A DNA stretch of 64,000 nt from Verticillium longisporum (taxonomy: Eukaryota > Ascomycota > Sordariomycetes > Glomerellales > Plectosphaerellaceae): assembly GCA_019188255.1 (NCBI GenBank), contig JAETXT010000003.1, positions 3,286,001 to 3,350,000 on the forward strand, read 5' to 3'. A model generated the notes under the pieces. That model was given only the letters and a program-made list of their open reading frames with translations. It searched no databases and was not told the origin of the DNA. This document shows positions 44,468 to 54,182 of this stretch, piece after piece. A program made the translations under genes and the position numbers. Every line of letters begins with the position of its first letter. Positions within the stretch are counted from its first letter, which is position 1.

Positions 44468-46639
44468 CTAATTAGTATTATATTTAATATAATATAGAAT
44501 AGCTAGAGCTAGAGAAGTTAGGATCGATCTTATAGATAGTAAATTCGCTATACGTAAGCTTATTAATTATACTTTATAAGTAATCGTAAGAGCACTATTT
44601 ACTTTAAGTACTTTAGGACTCTTATAAGAGCTTAGTAGTAGGGAAATCCCCTATTACGTAATCTATAGGAGCACCGTCTACTTCGAATACCTTAGGACTC
44701 CTACGTTTAAGATTATTACCTAGGCTATATTACTAGCTATTAAACCTAATAAACGAAGCTCTATAGAATAGTTAATTAGCTATAGTAAAGCTTTAATAAA
44801 ATTAGTAATAATAAGCTCTTTAGATTATAGTAATAGCTCTATAATAGAGCTAGAGAGCATTAAAAAGATATAATAGGAGTTTAATAGTATTCTAGAAGAA
44901 CTTAATATATTACGCTTAATATAGAAAGTTAAGAAGGGTCTCGATATTAACTTTATTATTAATAGAATAGAATTATAATTCCCTAAATTACTAGATTTAA
45001 TATCTATAGACCTTAAGAGCGCTTAGATCCTTAAAGTAATAAGTATATATAGGATTATAAAGGGAGTTTACCTCCTAGAAGCGTTTATCGAAGACTTCTA
45101 GGGCTAGACTAAAGAGGACTTTAACTCCTATAATATAACGATTATTCGAGTACTAAAGGTATATCTAGTAGAGCGCGGGATCCCTTTTCTAGGAATAGTA
45201 AATGCTAAGACGTTAAAGAGATTAATCTTAATACTTTTATAGGAAGAGATACTTAATATAATAGAATCGATTATTATTAATTAGGATTTAATACTCTAAA
45301 GAGTAGAGGAATAGCGAGACTAGTAGGACGATAAGTAGTAACTCATAGGGAACGCTTAGCTATCCTAAATCCGAAAACTATAAATAAGGAGGATAGATCC
45401 CTAATAGCTTCTAATTCTAAGGTTATTTAATTAATAGAGTAAGTAATCTAGCTAATAAGAGATTATACTTTAATTATAAAGAAATAAGACTTTACCCCTA
45501 AATATTATTTAGAACCTATTAGCTTAGTATTATACTCTACTATTATATAAATCGGTAAATTTACTAATCGATAAAGCTATAATTAAATAATTCATATTAC
45601 TCTAGAATAAGGAGAATAATTACTCTAAGGAGATATATAATATCCTTAATAATAAAATATATATCTTTATAGATATTTATAAACTACTATAAATCCGCTA
45701 TATATAGCTCTATATACTCTTCCTAAATATACTTTTAGAGCGTATATAAACTTTCTTCCTAGAATATATAAATTAGAGTATAGGACTCTATTAAATATAC
45801 TTAGTAATTAAATAATAATTCAATTTAGAGATTAATAGAATATAATATTATATAGATTAAAGCTCGATAACGTTCTACTCTATAATAATAGAAGCTAATA
45901 ATATAGGAAAACTATAAATAGAAGTTCTCTAGATCCTTTTAAATAAGCTTTAATAATATTAGAGAGTACTTAGCTATATATTTAAGGAAGAGATTTATCT
46001 CTATATAAATACTCTAAAGACGGTTTAAGGCGTCCTAGAGTTAAAGATTATATTAATAAAGCTAAAGCGATCTTTTAATATATTATCTATATAGCTTAAG
46101 AGTATATTAAAGATAGAAGAGAATACTAGAACGCTTAGGCATTTCTATATTAATAGATATTATAAAAGCGGATATTATTAAACTAATAGAAAAGGAGATC
46201 GTAGAGAGTAGTTAATATATAGAATTAATAATCATTAACTATCTAGAATTCGTAAATACTAGATATACTCTAAACTAGATTATAGATCGATAAAGTATTC
46301 TCCTAAGGAGTAATAATATTCGAAAGAGTAATAGAAATATATATAGGAAGTATATAGGGATTAATAGAAAGGATACTATTAGTTTTTAATAGTAATAGAA
46401 CCTATTAAGAGCTCGGAATTAGATAATCCTATTTCCGATAAGCTAAAAGTAAACGATACCTTTAAATCTAATCCTAAGAGCGAATTAATAAATGCCTATA
46501 TTATATATTTCCTAATAAATAAATCGTTCTAATATAGAATTAAAGGGAGTAATCTAAAGATTAAAATAATAGCTCCGATAGACTAGCTCTTTATTTAATA
46601 TTAGATTAATAGTACTTTTATATAGTATAGTATTATCCC
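44179..46639 (+). mobile_element. Element X, copy 3: 5' LTR and probable 5' half
   Basis: A 289-bp LTR (44179-44467) sits in the Gypsy B RT region and is followed by about 2.2 kb of RIP'd DNA not shared with Gypsy A, ending at pogo/Fot1-like copy 4. By position this should be the gag-side half of element X. I could not confirm gag or integrase motifs, so the identity of 44468-46639 is inferred. Confidence 0.5.
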
Positions 46640-46748
46640 TAACGTAATCCACAAGCGAGTGGTTCACCCATGCGAGTGGTTCACTTCACCCCGACCCGAC
46701 AAACATTCCGAGGAAAACCTCAACCCAAACGCCGTAAATCAATTAAAA

Positions 46749-47257
46749 TCACTCCTCCTCGTCTTTTGCAGACGATGAGATAGCTACCTGACAAGTTCTC
46801 GCGTTGTGGCCGGTCTTCCCGCATACGCTACAGCATCGTTTCTTCGGCTGGGACCACGACGCGGGACCCGGGTTCTGCAGCGTTTCCTCTTTTATCTGGA
46901 TATCTACTTCCTTCTGAGCAATCTTGTCCTGTCCCTCGCCTACAGCCATGCTTCCTCCTTCCCGGAGACGTAGCTTTTGGCCCTCCGGCGTCGGCTTAGT
47001 GTAGCATTTTCCTCTCGAAGGATCATAACCTCTGACTTCAAAAGAGCGATCTGGTGCATAACACCCCGCGTCCCCTTCGCAAGATAGTCAACAGCATCTA
47101 AAATTGACGTTGGGGAGCTTCCCTGGTGGCGTGAGATTCGCCCTTTGATGAAGTCAGTCTGGGAACCTGCCTCGAGCAGGTTAGTGGGCGTCTTAGAGAC
47201 CCAAGAATCACGCTCCCCGTGGGACGTCCCCGGAGGCGTCGTCGTCCTCAACCTCAC
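46749..47257 (-). pseudogene. Detached transposase C-terminus, copy 4, with second frameshift
   Basis: Split into 46940-47257 and 46749-46949 exactly as in copy 2. Confidence 0.75.
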
Positions 47258-48402
47258 ATCCAGCTTTGACAGGACTGTTTCCGGGTTATGGGGGACAAGC
47301 CCCGCTCCTCGAAAGCCTCCCTGGATGTTTTTTCTGTCATTGCTTGCTGAAATGCAGCCGAAAACGCCGGGAAGAAGTCCTCTTTGCTGATGTGCGTTGT
47401 ACCCGCCCTCATCCTATCCTCGATTTGCCGACCGTATGCTTTCTTTAGTGGGCCAAAACACCCAACATCGAGAGGCTGGAGTAGATGTGACGAATGAGGA
47501 GGCATACAGAGTGTGATGATGTTGTTCTCCTTGCAGTAGAGTTCGAAGTCGACCGAGTGGTGACTTTCGTGGCCATCCAGGATCAGTAGGCGATAACCGC
47601 CCGAAGTACGGGACTTTGTATGCCTGTCAAAATGCCGAATCCATTCCAGACCAATATCATTCGTCGTCCAGCCGTTTGGAGATGTTGCGATTCTCCAGTC
47701 GCGAGAAATCGCGTCGTCCTGGTACCAGCTCGAGAGGTGGTACTTGCCCGAAACCACGATGAACGGCGGGACGGAGAAACCCAACGCGCCAACGCCCTGG
47801 ATCACCGTAACCCATTCCCGGTTGCCTGGCTGCCTCATCTTCACATTGGACCGTCTTTCCGAACTGGTCACGACCATTCCGTTGGCGATAACGCCCATCT
47901 GGAAGCCGGTCTCGTCAAAGTTGTACATGTCAGCCTCTTGGATGCCGTACTTGGCGATCATGTTATGCACGAGGCGGAACCACGCGTTTATCGCGTCCGG
48001 ATCTTCGCATTGGGCCCTCTTGTAGTCGTACTTGCGAAAGAAACGCGTCCGGAGCTCTGGTTGCCGTTTGACGAAGTTTGCGGCCCAGTTCTTCCCGACG
48101 CGTGGCGCGTCACGGTCGGCAAGCAGGCGATTCGCCATATCTCCGACCTCACCCAACCGGGGAGGGTAAGATCGCGCATCTAGGTCAAGGATATATTCGA
48201 CAATAGTTTTCTCTTCTAGTACTGTTAATTTGGCAGAATTGGGCGGGCTTTCGCGTCGGGAGGGTTTGCCCTTCTGGCGTCGGAGGAGCGTCGTTAAGGG
48301 GACGGTGTAGATCCTCGCAGCACTCCGGGCGCTTAGGTTCGGGTCATTGTCCATAGCTTGGATAGCAAGGAATAATTGACCTTCTTTTGAAAGAGTCTCC
48401 AT
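47254..48402 (-). CDS. pogo/Fot1-family DDE transposase ORF1, copy 4
   Basis: 382 residues, same translation and same early stop as the other copies (G5 run at 47290-47294). Confidence 0.9.
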   Translation of the reverse strand: METLSKEGQLFLAIQAMDNDPNLSARSAARIYTVPLTTLLRRQKGKPSRRESPPNSAKLTVLEEKTIVEYILDLDARSYPPRLGEVGDMANRLLADRDAPRVGKNWAANFVKRQPELRTRFFRKYDYKRAQCEDPDAINAWFRLVHNMIAKYGIQEADMYNFDETGFQMGVIANGMVVTSSERRSNVKMRQPGNREWVTVIQGVGALGFSVPPFIVVSGKYHLSSWYQDDAISRDWRIATSPNGWTTNDIGLEWIRHFDRHTKSRTSGGYRLLILDGHESHHSVDFELYCKENNIITLCMPPHSSHLLQPLDVGCFGPLKKAYGRQIEDRMRAGTTHISKEDFFPAFSAAFQQAMTEKTSREAFEERGLSPITRKQSCQSWM

Positions 48403-49172
48403 CGCGGGCGGAGGTGGAATCTGTAGAATTCAGGTGTAGGTCGTGGGCCCGGGCGAAGTGAACCACTCGCTTGGGTGAACCACTCGCTTGTGGATTACGT
48501 TATAGTTTAATAATTATTTAGAATATTTAAATGTTATTATTATCTATATTACCCTTTAGCTAAGCCTTTATTATTCTCTAAGTAACTTTATAGATAGATT
48601 TATATTCTATTTATATATATAATATCTATTTCTATTATAAAGTATTAATAAAGTAATTACTTATATATATAACTTTATCGATATCTCTATAGAAACTCTT
48701 CTTATTAAGCTAGAATTATATATTAAAACTAAATAAGAAAATATTAAATTCTAATTAAGATATCCCTTTATATTAAATAGCTAATAATTATATCTTTATA
48801 AAGGGTATATTTTATAATTCTTTATAGAATATTACTTTAAATATTAATATTAATCTATTAATTATTCTTAATAATAAGCTTATTAGGTCTCCCTTTTAGA
48901 ATATAATTAATTCTTTATATTTCCTTTTCTTTATAAGTTTATATTATTCTTCCTTTAATTATTAATTTAATTCCTTATTTATAATTAATAGTAAATTATC
49001 GAATATATTATTCTTAATATTTTACTTTATTCTATATTAGGCCTTAATTATATTAATTCTTTAATATTCTCTATCTACTATCCTATAATAGCCTATCTTC
49101 TAGTATTCTATATATCTCTAATCGATATATTATCCTAATAATTATCGCTCCTTAGGGGTAGATCGATTATTA

Positions 49173-49386
49173 TATTAAGGAATCTTATATAATAAATAAA
49201 GGGATTAATTATTAATCTCTTAAAGGTCTTTAGGAAGATAGAATAATCGATGCCCTTCTCTAAATCTTAGTCTATTAACCTTTCTTATAATTATTCCCTT
49301 ACTATACTTAGTCCTCTCTTCTTAATTCCTACGATTAAATAATAGGCGATCCCCTATCGGTCTTATACCTCCCTTAGGTCCTAATA
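49173..49386 (-). repeat. Gypsy B 5' LTR (214 bp)
   Basis: Direct repeat of 37416-37629. The adjoining internal sequence matches that next to the Gypsy A LTR at 8509. Confidence 0.9.
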
Positions 49387-49391
49387 CTTAT
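49387..49391. repeat. Target-site duplication CTTAT (right) of Gypsy B
   Basis: Second copy of the 5-bp duplication, followed at once by ankyrin coding sequence. Confidence 0.9.
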
Positions 49392-49720
49392 CGATAAAAT
49401 TCTTGGAAGGCATGCTAGAGACGCTACTTGCAGCCGGGGTGGACGTGAATACTGATCGAGAACTATATAGAAGCATGTTAGCTTACGCTGCTGGTATGGG
49501 AAGCCTCAATGTCTTGAAGCTCCTTATCGAAGGTGGTGCTGATGTGAACCGGCCGTTGCGGACTGGTCGGTACAGCAGCGTGCTAGCTGCAGCTCTTCTG
49601 GCGCCCAGATTCAACGATGAAACCATCGAATGGTTGATAGGAGAAGCGAAGGCAGACTTAAGCCTGCTAAAATCGAGCCCGCCCCAGCAGCCGCCCTGGG
49701 CAGCTTGGTTCGAGTGGTGA
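49392..49720 (+). pseudogene. NACHT-ankyrin NLR-like gene, 3' portion
   Basis: Continues the ankyrin repeats of the gene at 34785: TLLAAGVDVN, KLLIEGGADVN and a third degenerate repeat (ETIEWLIGEAKADL). The codon broken at 37415 is completed by 49392-49393, and the summed exon length is divisible by three (928 codons). A stop follows at 49720. However, a plausible coding tail lacking stops (ELFAANSEANLDRLSDGSQL...) continues in the next frame to about 49928, so a further single-base indel or an unseen intron near 49690 is possible. No promoter of its own is evident, so it is a stranded gene end. Confidence 0.85.
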
Positions 49721-49928
49721 AGATCCTCCCGCCAATTCCGAGCTTTTTGCTGCAAACTCTGAAGCTAATCTTGATAGGTTGTCTGATGGATCCCAACTTC
49801 GAATGCAGCGAGAAGGCTTCTGGATCATGAAAAGGCTAGCCGGTGCACGACTTATTCCTCTCCAGTCAATGCTGGATGTGGGATATCCAGCGCGGTACTG
49901 GTTGCCGAGGTGGAACGGCTCAGATTAA

Positions 49929-50283
49929 CCCACGGAGAGGATAATTAGAACTGTTGCCAGGATGGGTACATCGAAGACCTTAGATCCGATGCATGCGAAG
50001 ACAAAATTGAAACAAAAAACTTGCACGGCCACCAGACTCTTGTTTGCTTTGATAGCGAGTTGGATGTCTATTCGACGTCTGCTGAAGCCGCCATGCGGGT
50101 CCCGCGCTGTTCATGAGTTGCACAGGCCACACGGTGATTCCACATACCTCACACCTTGGGGATTCATTGAACGTCTCGGTCAGCTTTCAACCCACCAAAC
50201 ACCAGAGCCACTCCCCGCCCATACTTCCATGACCAGAAAGAAACGCTTGGTGCCTGCCATCCCATCACTTTTGCTTCCGACGA
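49929..50283. other. Intergenic, upstream of folylpolyglutamate synthase gene A
   Basis: Normal composition; a 111-codon frame at 49962-50297 shows no recognisable similarity. Pyrimidine-rich from about 50380, as often near fungal start sites. Confidence 0.4.
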
Positions 50284-51993
50284 ATGAAGCTCCTTAAAGC
50301 GAAGCTCCATCCTCAGTCAACTGTCACGATATACCTCACTCGTCCGTCACTCCACTTCGAGACTCGTTTTCAAGCACCCCGCACAGCTGCTTCTTCGCCC
50401 ATCACAACTTCCTCTCCCTCTCCTTCTCAACTGGGCTTCCAATCCAAGAACCCTTTACATCTCAGCCGCGCCCACCATAGAACCACCAGCACCATGGCGA
50501 CCGCACGACCCCGCGACTACGCCTCGGCCCTCGCGCAACTCAACCTCCTCATCCCCAACCGCTCCATCACAGCCCGCCTCGCCGCCCAGGCCCCCTCCGG
50601 CCCGGACCCGAACCTCCTCGCCATCCCCGAGATGCTCGACTCCCTCGCCCGCACAGGCCTGACGCCAGCCTCCCTCCAGCCCCTCCGCGTCCTGCACGTC
50701 GCCGGCACAAAGGGCAAGGGCTCCGTCAGCGCCTTCCTGACAGCCGCCCTGACGGCGGACGCAGCGCACGCCGGCCTCGCGGGCCCCGTCGGCACCTACA
50801 CGTCGCCGCACCTCGTCACGCCGCGCGAGCGCATCGCCGTCGGCGGCGCGCCCCTGTCCGAGGCCGTCTTTGCGCGCTACTTCTTCGACGTCTGGGACCG
50901 CTTCGCGGCGAGCGCGCGGGCCCGCGGCGAGCCGGACGCCGACGGTCCGGCCTCGAAGCCCTTCTACTTTCGCTTCCTCACCGTCATGGCCTTTCACGTC
51001 TTCCTCGGCGAGGGCTGCCGCAGCGTCGTGCTCGAGGTCGGCATCGGCGGCGCCTACGACGCCACGAACGTCGTGCCCGCCGAGAGCGTCACGGCTGCCG
51101 TCGTGACGAGGCTCGGGGTCGATCACGTGGGCATGCTCGGCGGCACGAGGGAGGAGATTGCGTGGCACAAGGCGGGCATCATGAAGAAGGGGCGGCCGGC
51201 GTTCACGAGGCTCGTCGAGGAACGGCCCTCGGTCATGGCCGTCCTGAGGGAGAGGGCTGCGGCGCTGGAGTGCAGTGAGCTCGTCGAGGTGAAGGACGCC
51301 GACGTCAAGGCCTGGGGCGGCGTGGAGAGCGGGTTGCGAGGCGAGTTTCAGAGATATAACCAGGCGCTGGCGGCGCTGGCGGCCGAGGAGCACCTCTGCG
51401 CGCTCGAGGGTCGCAAGTCGGCGAGGAAGCTGTCAGAAGTGAGGCCGAGCGTGCTGGAGGCTCTCAAGAGTGCCTCTCTGAGAGGCCGCCATGAGAAGAT
51501 GAGCGATGCTGAGCGGGGCATCAGCTGGCTTCTCGACGGTGCGCACACGACTGACAGTCTTGAGGAGACGGCCAAGTGGCTCGCCGCTGAGAGGCAGAAG
51601 CAGCCCAAGGCAGGCATCGTGCTGCTGTTCAACCAGCAGGAGCGTGAAGCAAGCGAGCTTCTGCTCCACTTCCTGGCGACTTTGCGCACAGAGATTGGCG
51701 ATGCCGACGACAAACTTTTTAAGGCTGCCGTCTTTTCGCGAAACGACGCGAAGAGCGAGGAGGGAGCTCCCGATGTCGACATAACTGTGCAAGAAAGCTG
51801 TCGCGAGGCCTTTGCGTCAGTATATCCAAGTGTACCGACACACATCACGCAAAACCTCACATCGGCCATTGAACACATTAGTGGGTTCAGCGCACCAGGC
51901 GACAAGACGGAGCAACAGACGGTGTTGGTAACGGGCAGCATGCACCTCGTCGGGGGTGTCATTGGGCTGCTGGAGCCGGAAGGTCTAAAATAA
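50284..51993 (+). CDS. Folylpolyglutamate synthase (FPGS/Mur ligase family), paralogue A
   Basis: Intronless. Adds glutamates to folates in an ATP-dependent Mur-ligase-type reaction, retaining folates in cytosol and mitochondria. Seen: the P-loop HVAGTKGKGS, TSPHLVTPRERI, LEVGIGGAYDATN, LGVDHVGMLGGTREEIAWHKAGIMK, and the C-terminal LLDGAHTTDS and VTGSMHLVGG. The most likely cytosolic start is the ATG at 50494 (context CACCATGG; 499 residues). The frame is open to an ATG at 50284, adding 70 residues that are rich in K/R/S/T with a single acidic residue, a credible mitochondrial presequence (569 residues in all). The first half is extremely GC-rich. It is tail to tail with paralogue B, the stops being only 50 bp apart. 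The divergent N-terminus suggests it is the non-canonical copy. Confidence 0.92.
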   Translation: MKLLKAKLHPQSTVTIYLTRPSLHFETRFQAPRTAASSPITTSSPSPSQLGFQSKNPLHLSRAHHRTTSTMATARPRDYASALAQLNLLIPNRSITARLAAQAPSGPDPNLLAIPEMLDSLARTGLTPASLQPLRVLHVAGTKGKGSVSAFLTAALTADAAHAGLAGPVGTYTSPHLVTPRERIAVGGAPLSEAVFARYFFDVWDRFAASARARGEPDADGPASKPFYFRFLTVMAFHVFLGEGCRSVVLEVGIGGAYDATNVVPAESVTAAVVTRLGVDHVGMLGGTREEIAWHKAGIMKKGRPAFTRLVEERPSVMAVLRERAAALECSELVEVKDADVKAWGGVESGLRGEFQRYNQALAALAAEEHLCALEGRKSARKLSEVRPSVLEALKSASLRGRHEKMSDAERGISWLLDGAHTTDSLEETAKWLAAERQKQPKAGIVLLFNQQEREASELLLHFLATLRTEIGDADDKLFKAAVFSRNDAKSEEGAPDVDITVQESCREAFASVYPSVPTHITQNLTSAIEHISGFSAPGDKTEQQTVLVTGSMHLVGGVIGLLEPEGLK

Positions 51994-52043
51994 ATCTACA
52001 ATCTTCGAGAGAAGATTCACATCACATAAACCGGAGGAGACAA

Positions 52044-53724
52044 TCACAGGGCTTCAGCACCCTCGAGAATACCGAGGGCGCCGCCCACAAGATGCAGACT
52101 CCCCGTGACCAACGCCTGCACGGGCTCCTCTTTCGAGTCTCGCCCGAGGTTCTCTACAAAGGCCAGGGCCTCCTCGATCGTGGGGATCACGGATATCTTC
52201 GCGGCTGGATCGAGGGCCTGCCACTTTTCGGCAAAGCTCCGCTGCACAGTCAAAGCTTTAATGGCCTTGGGATCGTACTGGTTGTTGACAAAGTCTGGAG
52301 CGAGTTAGCAAATGGAGCCAGCGGATTAAGAAGATTGACATGACCAACCCTTCTTGTACCCCGTCGAGTAGGTGACATTGGTACAAAAGACGACGTGGTC
52401 AAACGAGGTGCCATCGGCACGTTTGATGGTGTTGTGAATGCCGTCCAAAAAGTCAATCGCCTCGGTGCGACCCTGTTGATTGAAAACAAGAGCCCTCTTT
52501 CCTGGCTTCTCCTTCGTCTCGCCGGCGAACCACTGCGACGCCATTTTTAGACTGTCCGTCGTGTGCGCGCCGTCGAGGTGCCAAGTGACACCTTCGGCAG
52601 GCTTGACCTCGCAGCGGCCCCTCCACTCGACCTGCTCGAGGCCGTCCACGAAAGCCTGCGGCAGGGAGTCCTCGTGTCGCTTGAACGACGGGTCGATCTT
52701 GGCGAGCGCCCCCTCGGCCAGCGCCACGGCCAGACTGGCGTTCCGCTTCTGGAACAGGGCATCCGGGCGGATCTTGACGCACTCCAGCCGCGGGTCGACG
52801 CCGACAACGGTCAGGTTCACCCCCTTCTCCACGGCCCGCTCCTGCAGCACCGCCGCCGCGCCCTCGACCTGCTCGACGGTGAAGGCCGGGGCGCCCGTCT
52901 TCATGATGCCGCCCTTGTGCCACGCAATCTTCTCCACCGTGTCGCCCAGCGCAAAGACGTGGTCAATGCCGAGCGTCGAGATGCCGGCCGCCACAGGCAG
53001 CTGAACGATATTGGTCGCATCGTATTCGCCCCCGATGCCCGTCTCGAGCACGGCGCAGTCGACGCCTTCCTCCATGAACGCATGCAGCGCCAGCAGCGTC
53101 ATGTACCGCGCATATACGGGTTTCGTGCCCGCAGGCAGCTTGTCAATCTGCTCCCGCGAGCTCTCGAGCCTGTCCCAGACGTCGAAGAAGTAGCGCGCAA
53201 AGAGCGCCTCGGCAATGGGCTTTCCGTTGACGCGGATGCGCTCGCGCACGGCGACGAGGTGCGGCGAGATGAGGAGACCCGTCTTTCGGGGCAGACCGGT
53301 GGCGGCGCGGTGGCGGGCGAGGATCGAGTCGGTGAAGGCGCAGGTGGTGCCCTTGCCCTTGGTGCCGGCGACGTGGATGACGTTGAGGCGGTTCAGGGCG
53401 GAGGGGGTGTAGCCGAGGCGAGCTATGTAGGTGCGCATCTCGAGGATGGCGGCCTCATCGGGACGGATGCCGGCCTTGCGGCGGGCTTCGACTACTTCGA
53501 AGGGGGTCTGGAGGGAATTGAGGGCGTCGATGGGGTCCTGCTTGCTGTCAGCACGTAGAGCTGGAGGTTCGTGAACGAAGAAGCCATGTGAGGTGGTGGG
53601 TGAACGGCGGGGAGGCACACACATTGTAGGTTCTGGTGGTGGTAGCCATTGCGCGTATCAGGGCGTGCCTTGGTGTGAGGGTACGGGTGAGGATCCGCGG
53701 GACTCGAAGACACACATGATGCAT
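52044..53724 (-). CDS. Folylpolyglutamate synthase, paralogue B (canonical-looking, met7-type)
   Basis: Three exons on the minus strand: 53724-53623, 53537-52349 and 52294-52044, with introns of 85 and 54 bp. Splicing the first joins RTYN to DPIDALNSLQTPF, a hallmark of fungal FPGS. The product is 513 residues from this ATG. Motifs: HVAGTKGKGT P-loop, LISPHLVAVRERI, LETGIGGEYDATN, WHKGGIMKTG, HLDGAHTTDS, VTGSLHLVGG. The start MHHVCLRVPRILTRTL is arginine-rich without acidic residues, typical of a mitochondrial presequence; the next ATG (53649, MATTTRTYN) would give a 488-residue cytosolic form. An ATG still further up (53793) is possible. Two forms from one gene is known for yeast and mammalian FPGS. 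Confidence 0.93.
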
Positions 53725-53793
53725 CAAGGCAACGGCGGCTGATGCAGGTGCTGGTGTGAGTCCAGAGGCAGGTGCCGGTGGAAATGCAGGCAA

Positions 53794-54182
53794 GTGGAGG
53801 AAAAGTCGCGGGGAAGTCGCTTCGCGGGGAAGTCGCTCTTCGCGTCGCGCCCGAAGTCGGATCAGCTTCCTTCCTTACCCTTGGTGCCTTTCTTCAATAC
53901 CTTACCTTAGGTACCTAAAGACAATGTGAGGCAGGTATGGCGGGGTCCTTGCCCCTGGTGACTGCCGGGCGGGTGCGACCGGCTGGCCCTTCCAGTGCAC
54001 CCCTCCTGCCCCTTTGGGCCACCATGCTGCACCACCTGCCCGCTCTCTTATCTCTCGACACCACAGGTCCGAGATGTGAACCCCCTCCTCTTCGCCTGCT
54101 GCAGGCGGCATAAGATTCTCGCTGCAGCCTACACAGTTCTTGCTCGGTACCTTGCTCTCCTTTGAAGCCTCGCAAGCGCACC
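53794..54182. other. Divergent intergenic region between FPGS B and ALDH
   Basis: About 390 bp shared by two genes transcribed apart. CT-rich tracts and a repeated CGCGGGGAAGTCGCTT near 53810-53840 are seen. No clear TATA box. Confidence 0.4.

Larger units (their letters stand above)
46642..48500 (-). mobile_element. pogo/Fot1-like DNA transposon, copy 4 (1859 bp)
   Basis: TA at 46640-46641 and 48501-48502. Carries the T4 deletion (46975-46978) also found in copy 2. Left flank is element X sequence, right flank is Gypsy gag-side sequence matching 7835 onward, so it sits at a junction between two different elements. Confidence 0.95.
37416..49386 (-). mobile_element. Gypsy retroelement B inserted in the NACHT-ankyrin gene, with nested elements
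   Basis: 11,971 bp between perfect CTTAT duplications. LTRs of 214 bp at both ends. Minus-strand integrase core (ISIDFIIGLSKIG...DTILIIIDYF) near 40480-40640. The RT box at 43761-43779 reads IVYIDN, with the second catalytic Asp changed to Asn, as RIP would do. The polypurine-like AAAGAGAGAGATAGGG (minus strand) adjoins the 37416-37629 LTR, fixing the orientation. Nested inside: pogo/Fot1-like copies 3 and 4 and part of element X (44179-46639). The gag/protease part seen in Gypsy A between about 4680 and 7830 is missing. Confidence 0.92.

Noticed and set aside
1..49386. AT-rich blocks as mitochondrial insertions or a centromere
   Set aside because: Recognisable RT, integrase, RNase H and hAT motifs, LTRs and CpA depletion show RIP'd nuclear transposons; genes of normal composition are interspersed.
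50455..51393. 312-codon minus-strand ORF inside FPGS paralogue A
   Set aside because: Shadow frame caused by very GC-rich codons with G/C in third positions.
52563..53558. 331-codon + strand ORF inside FPGS paralogue B
   Set aside because: Shadow of the real minus-strand gene, no motifs.
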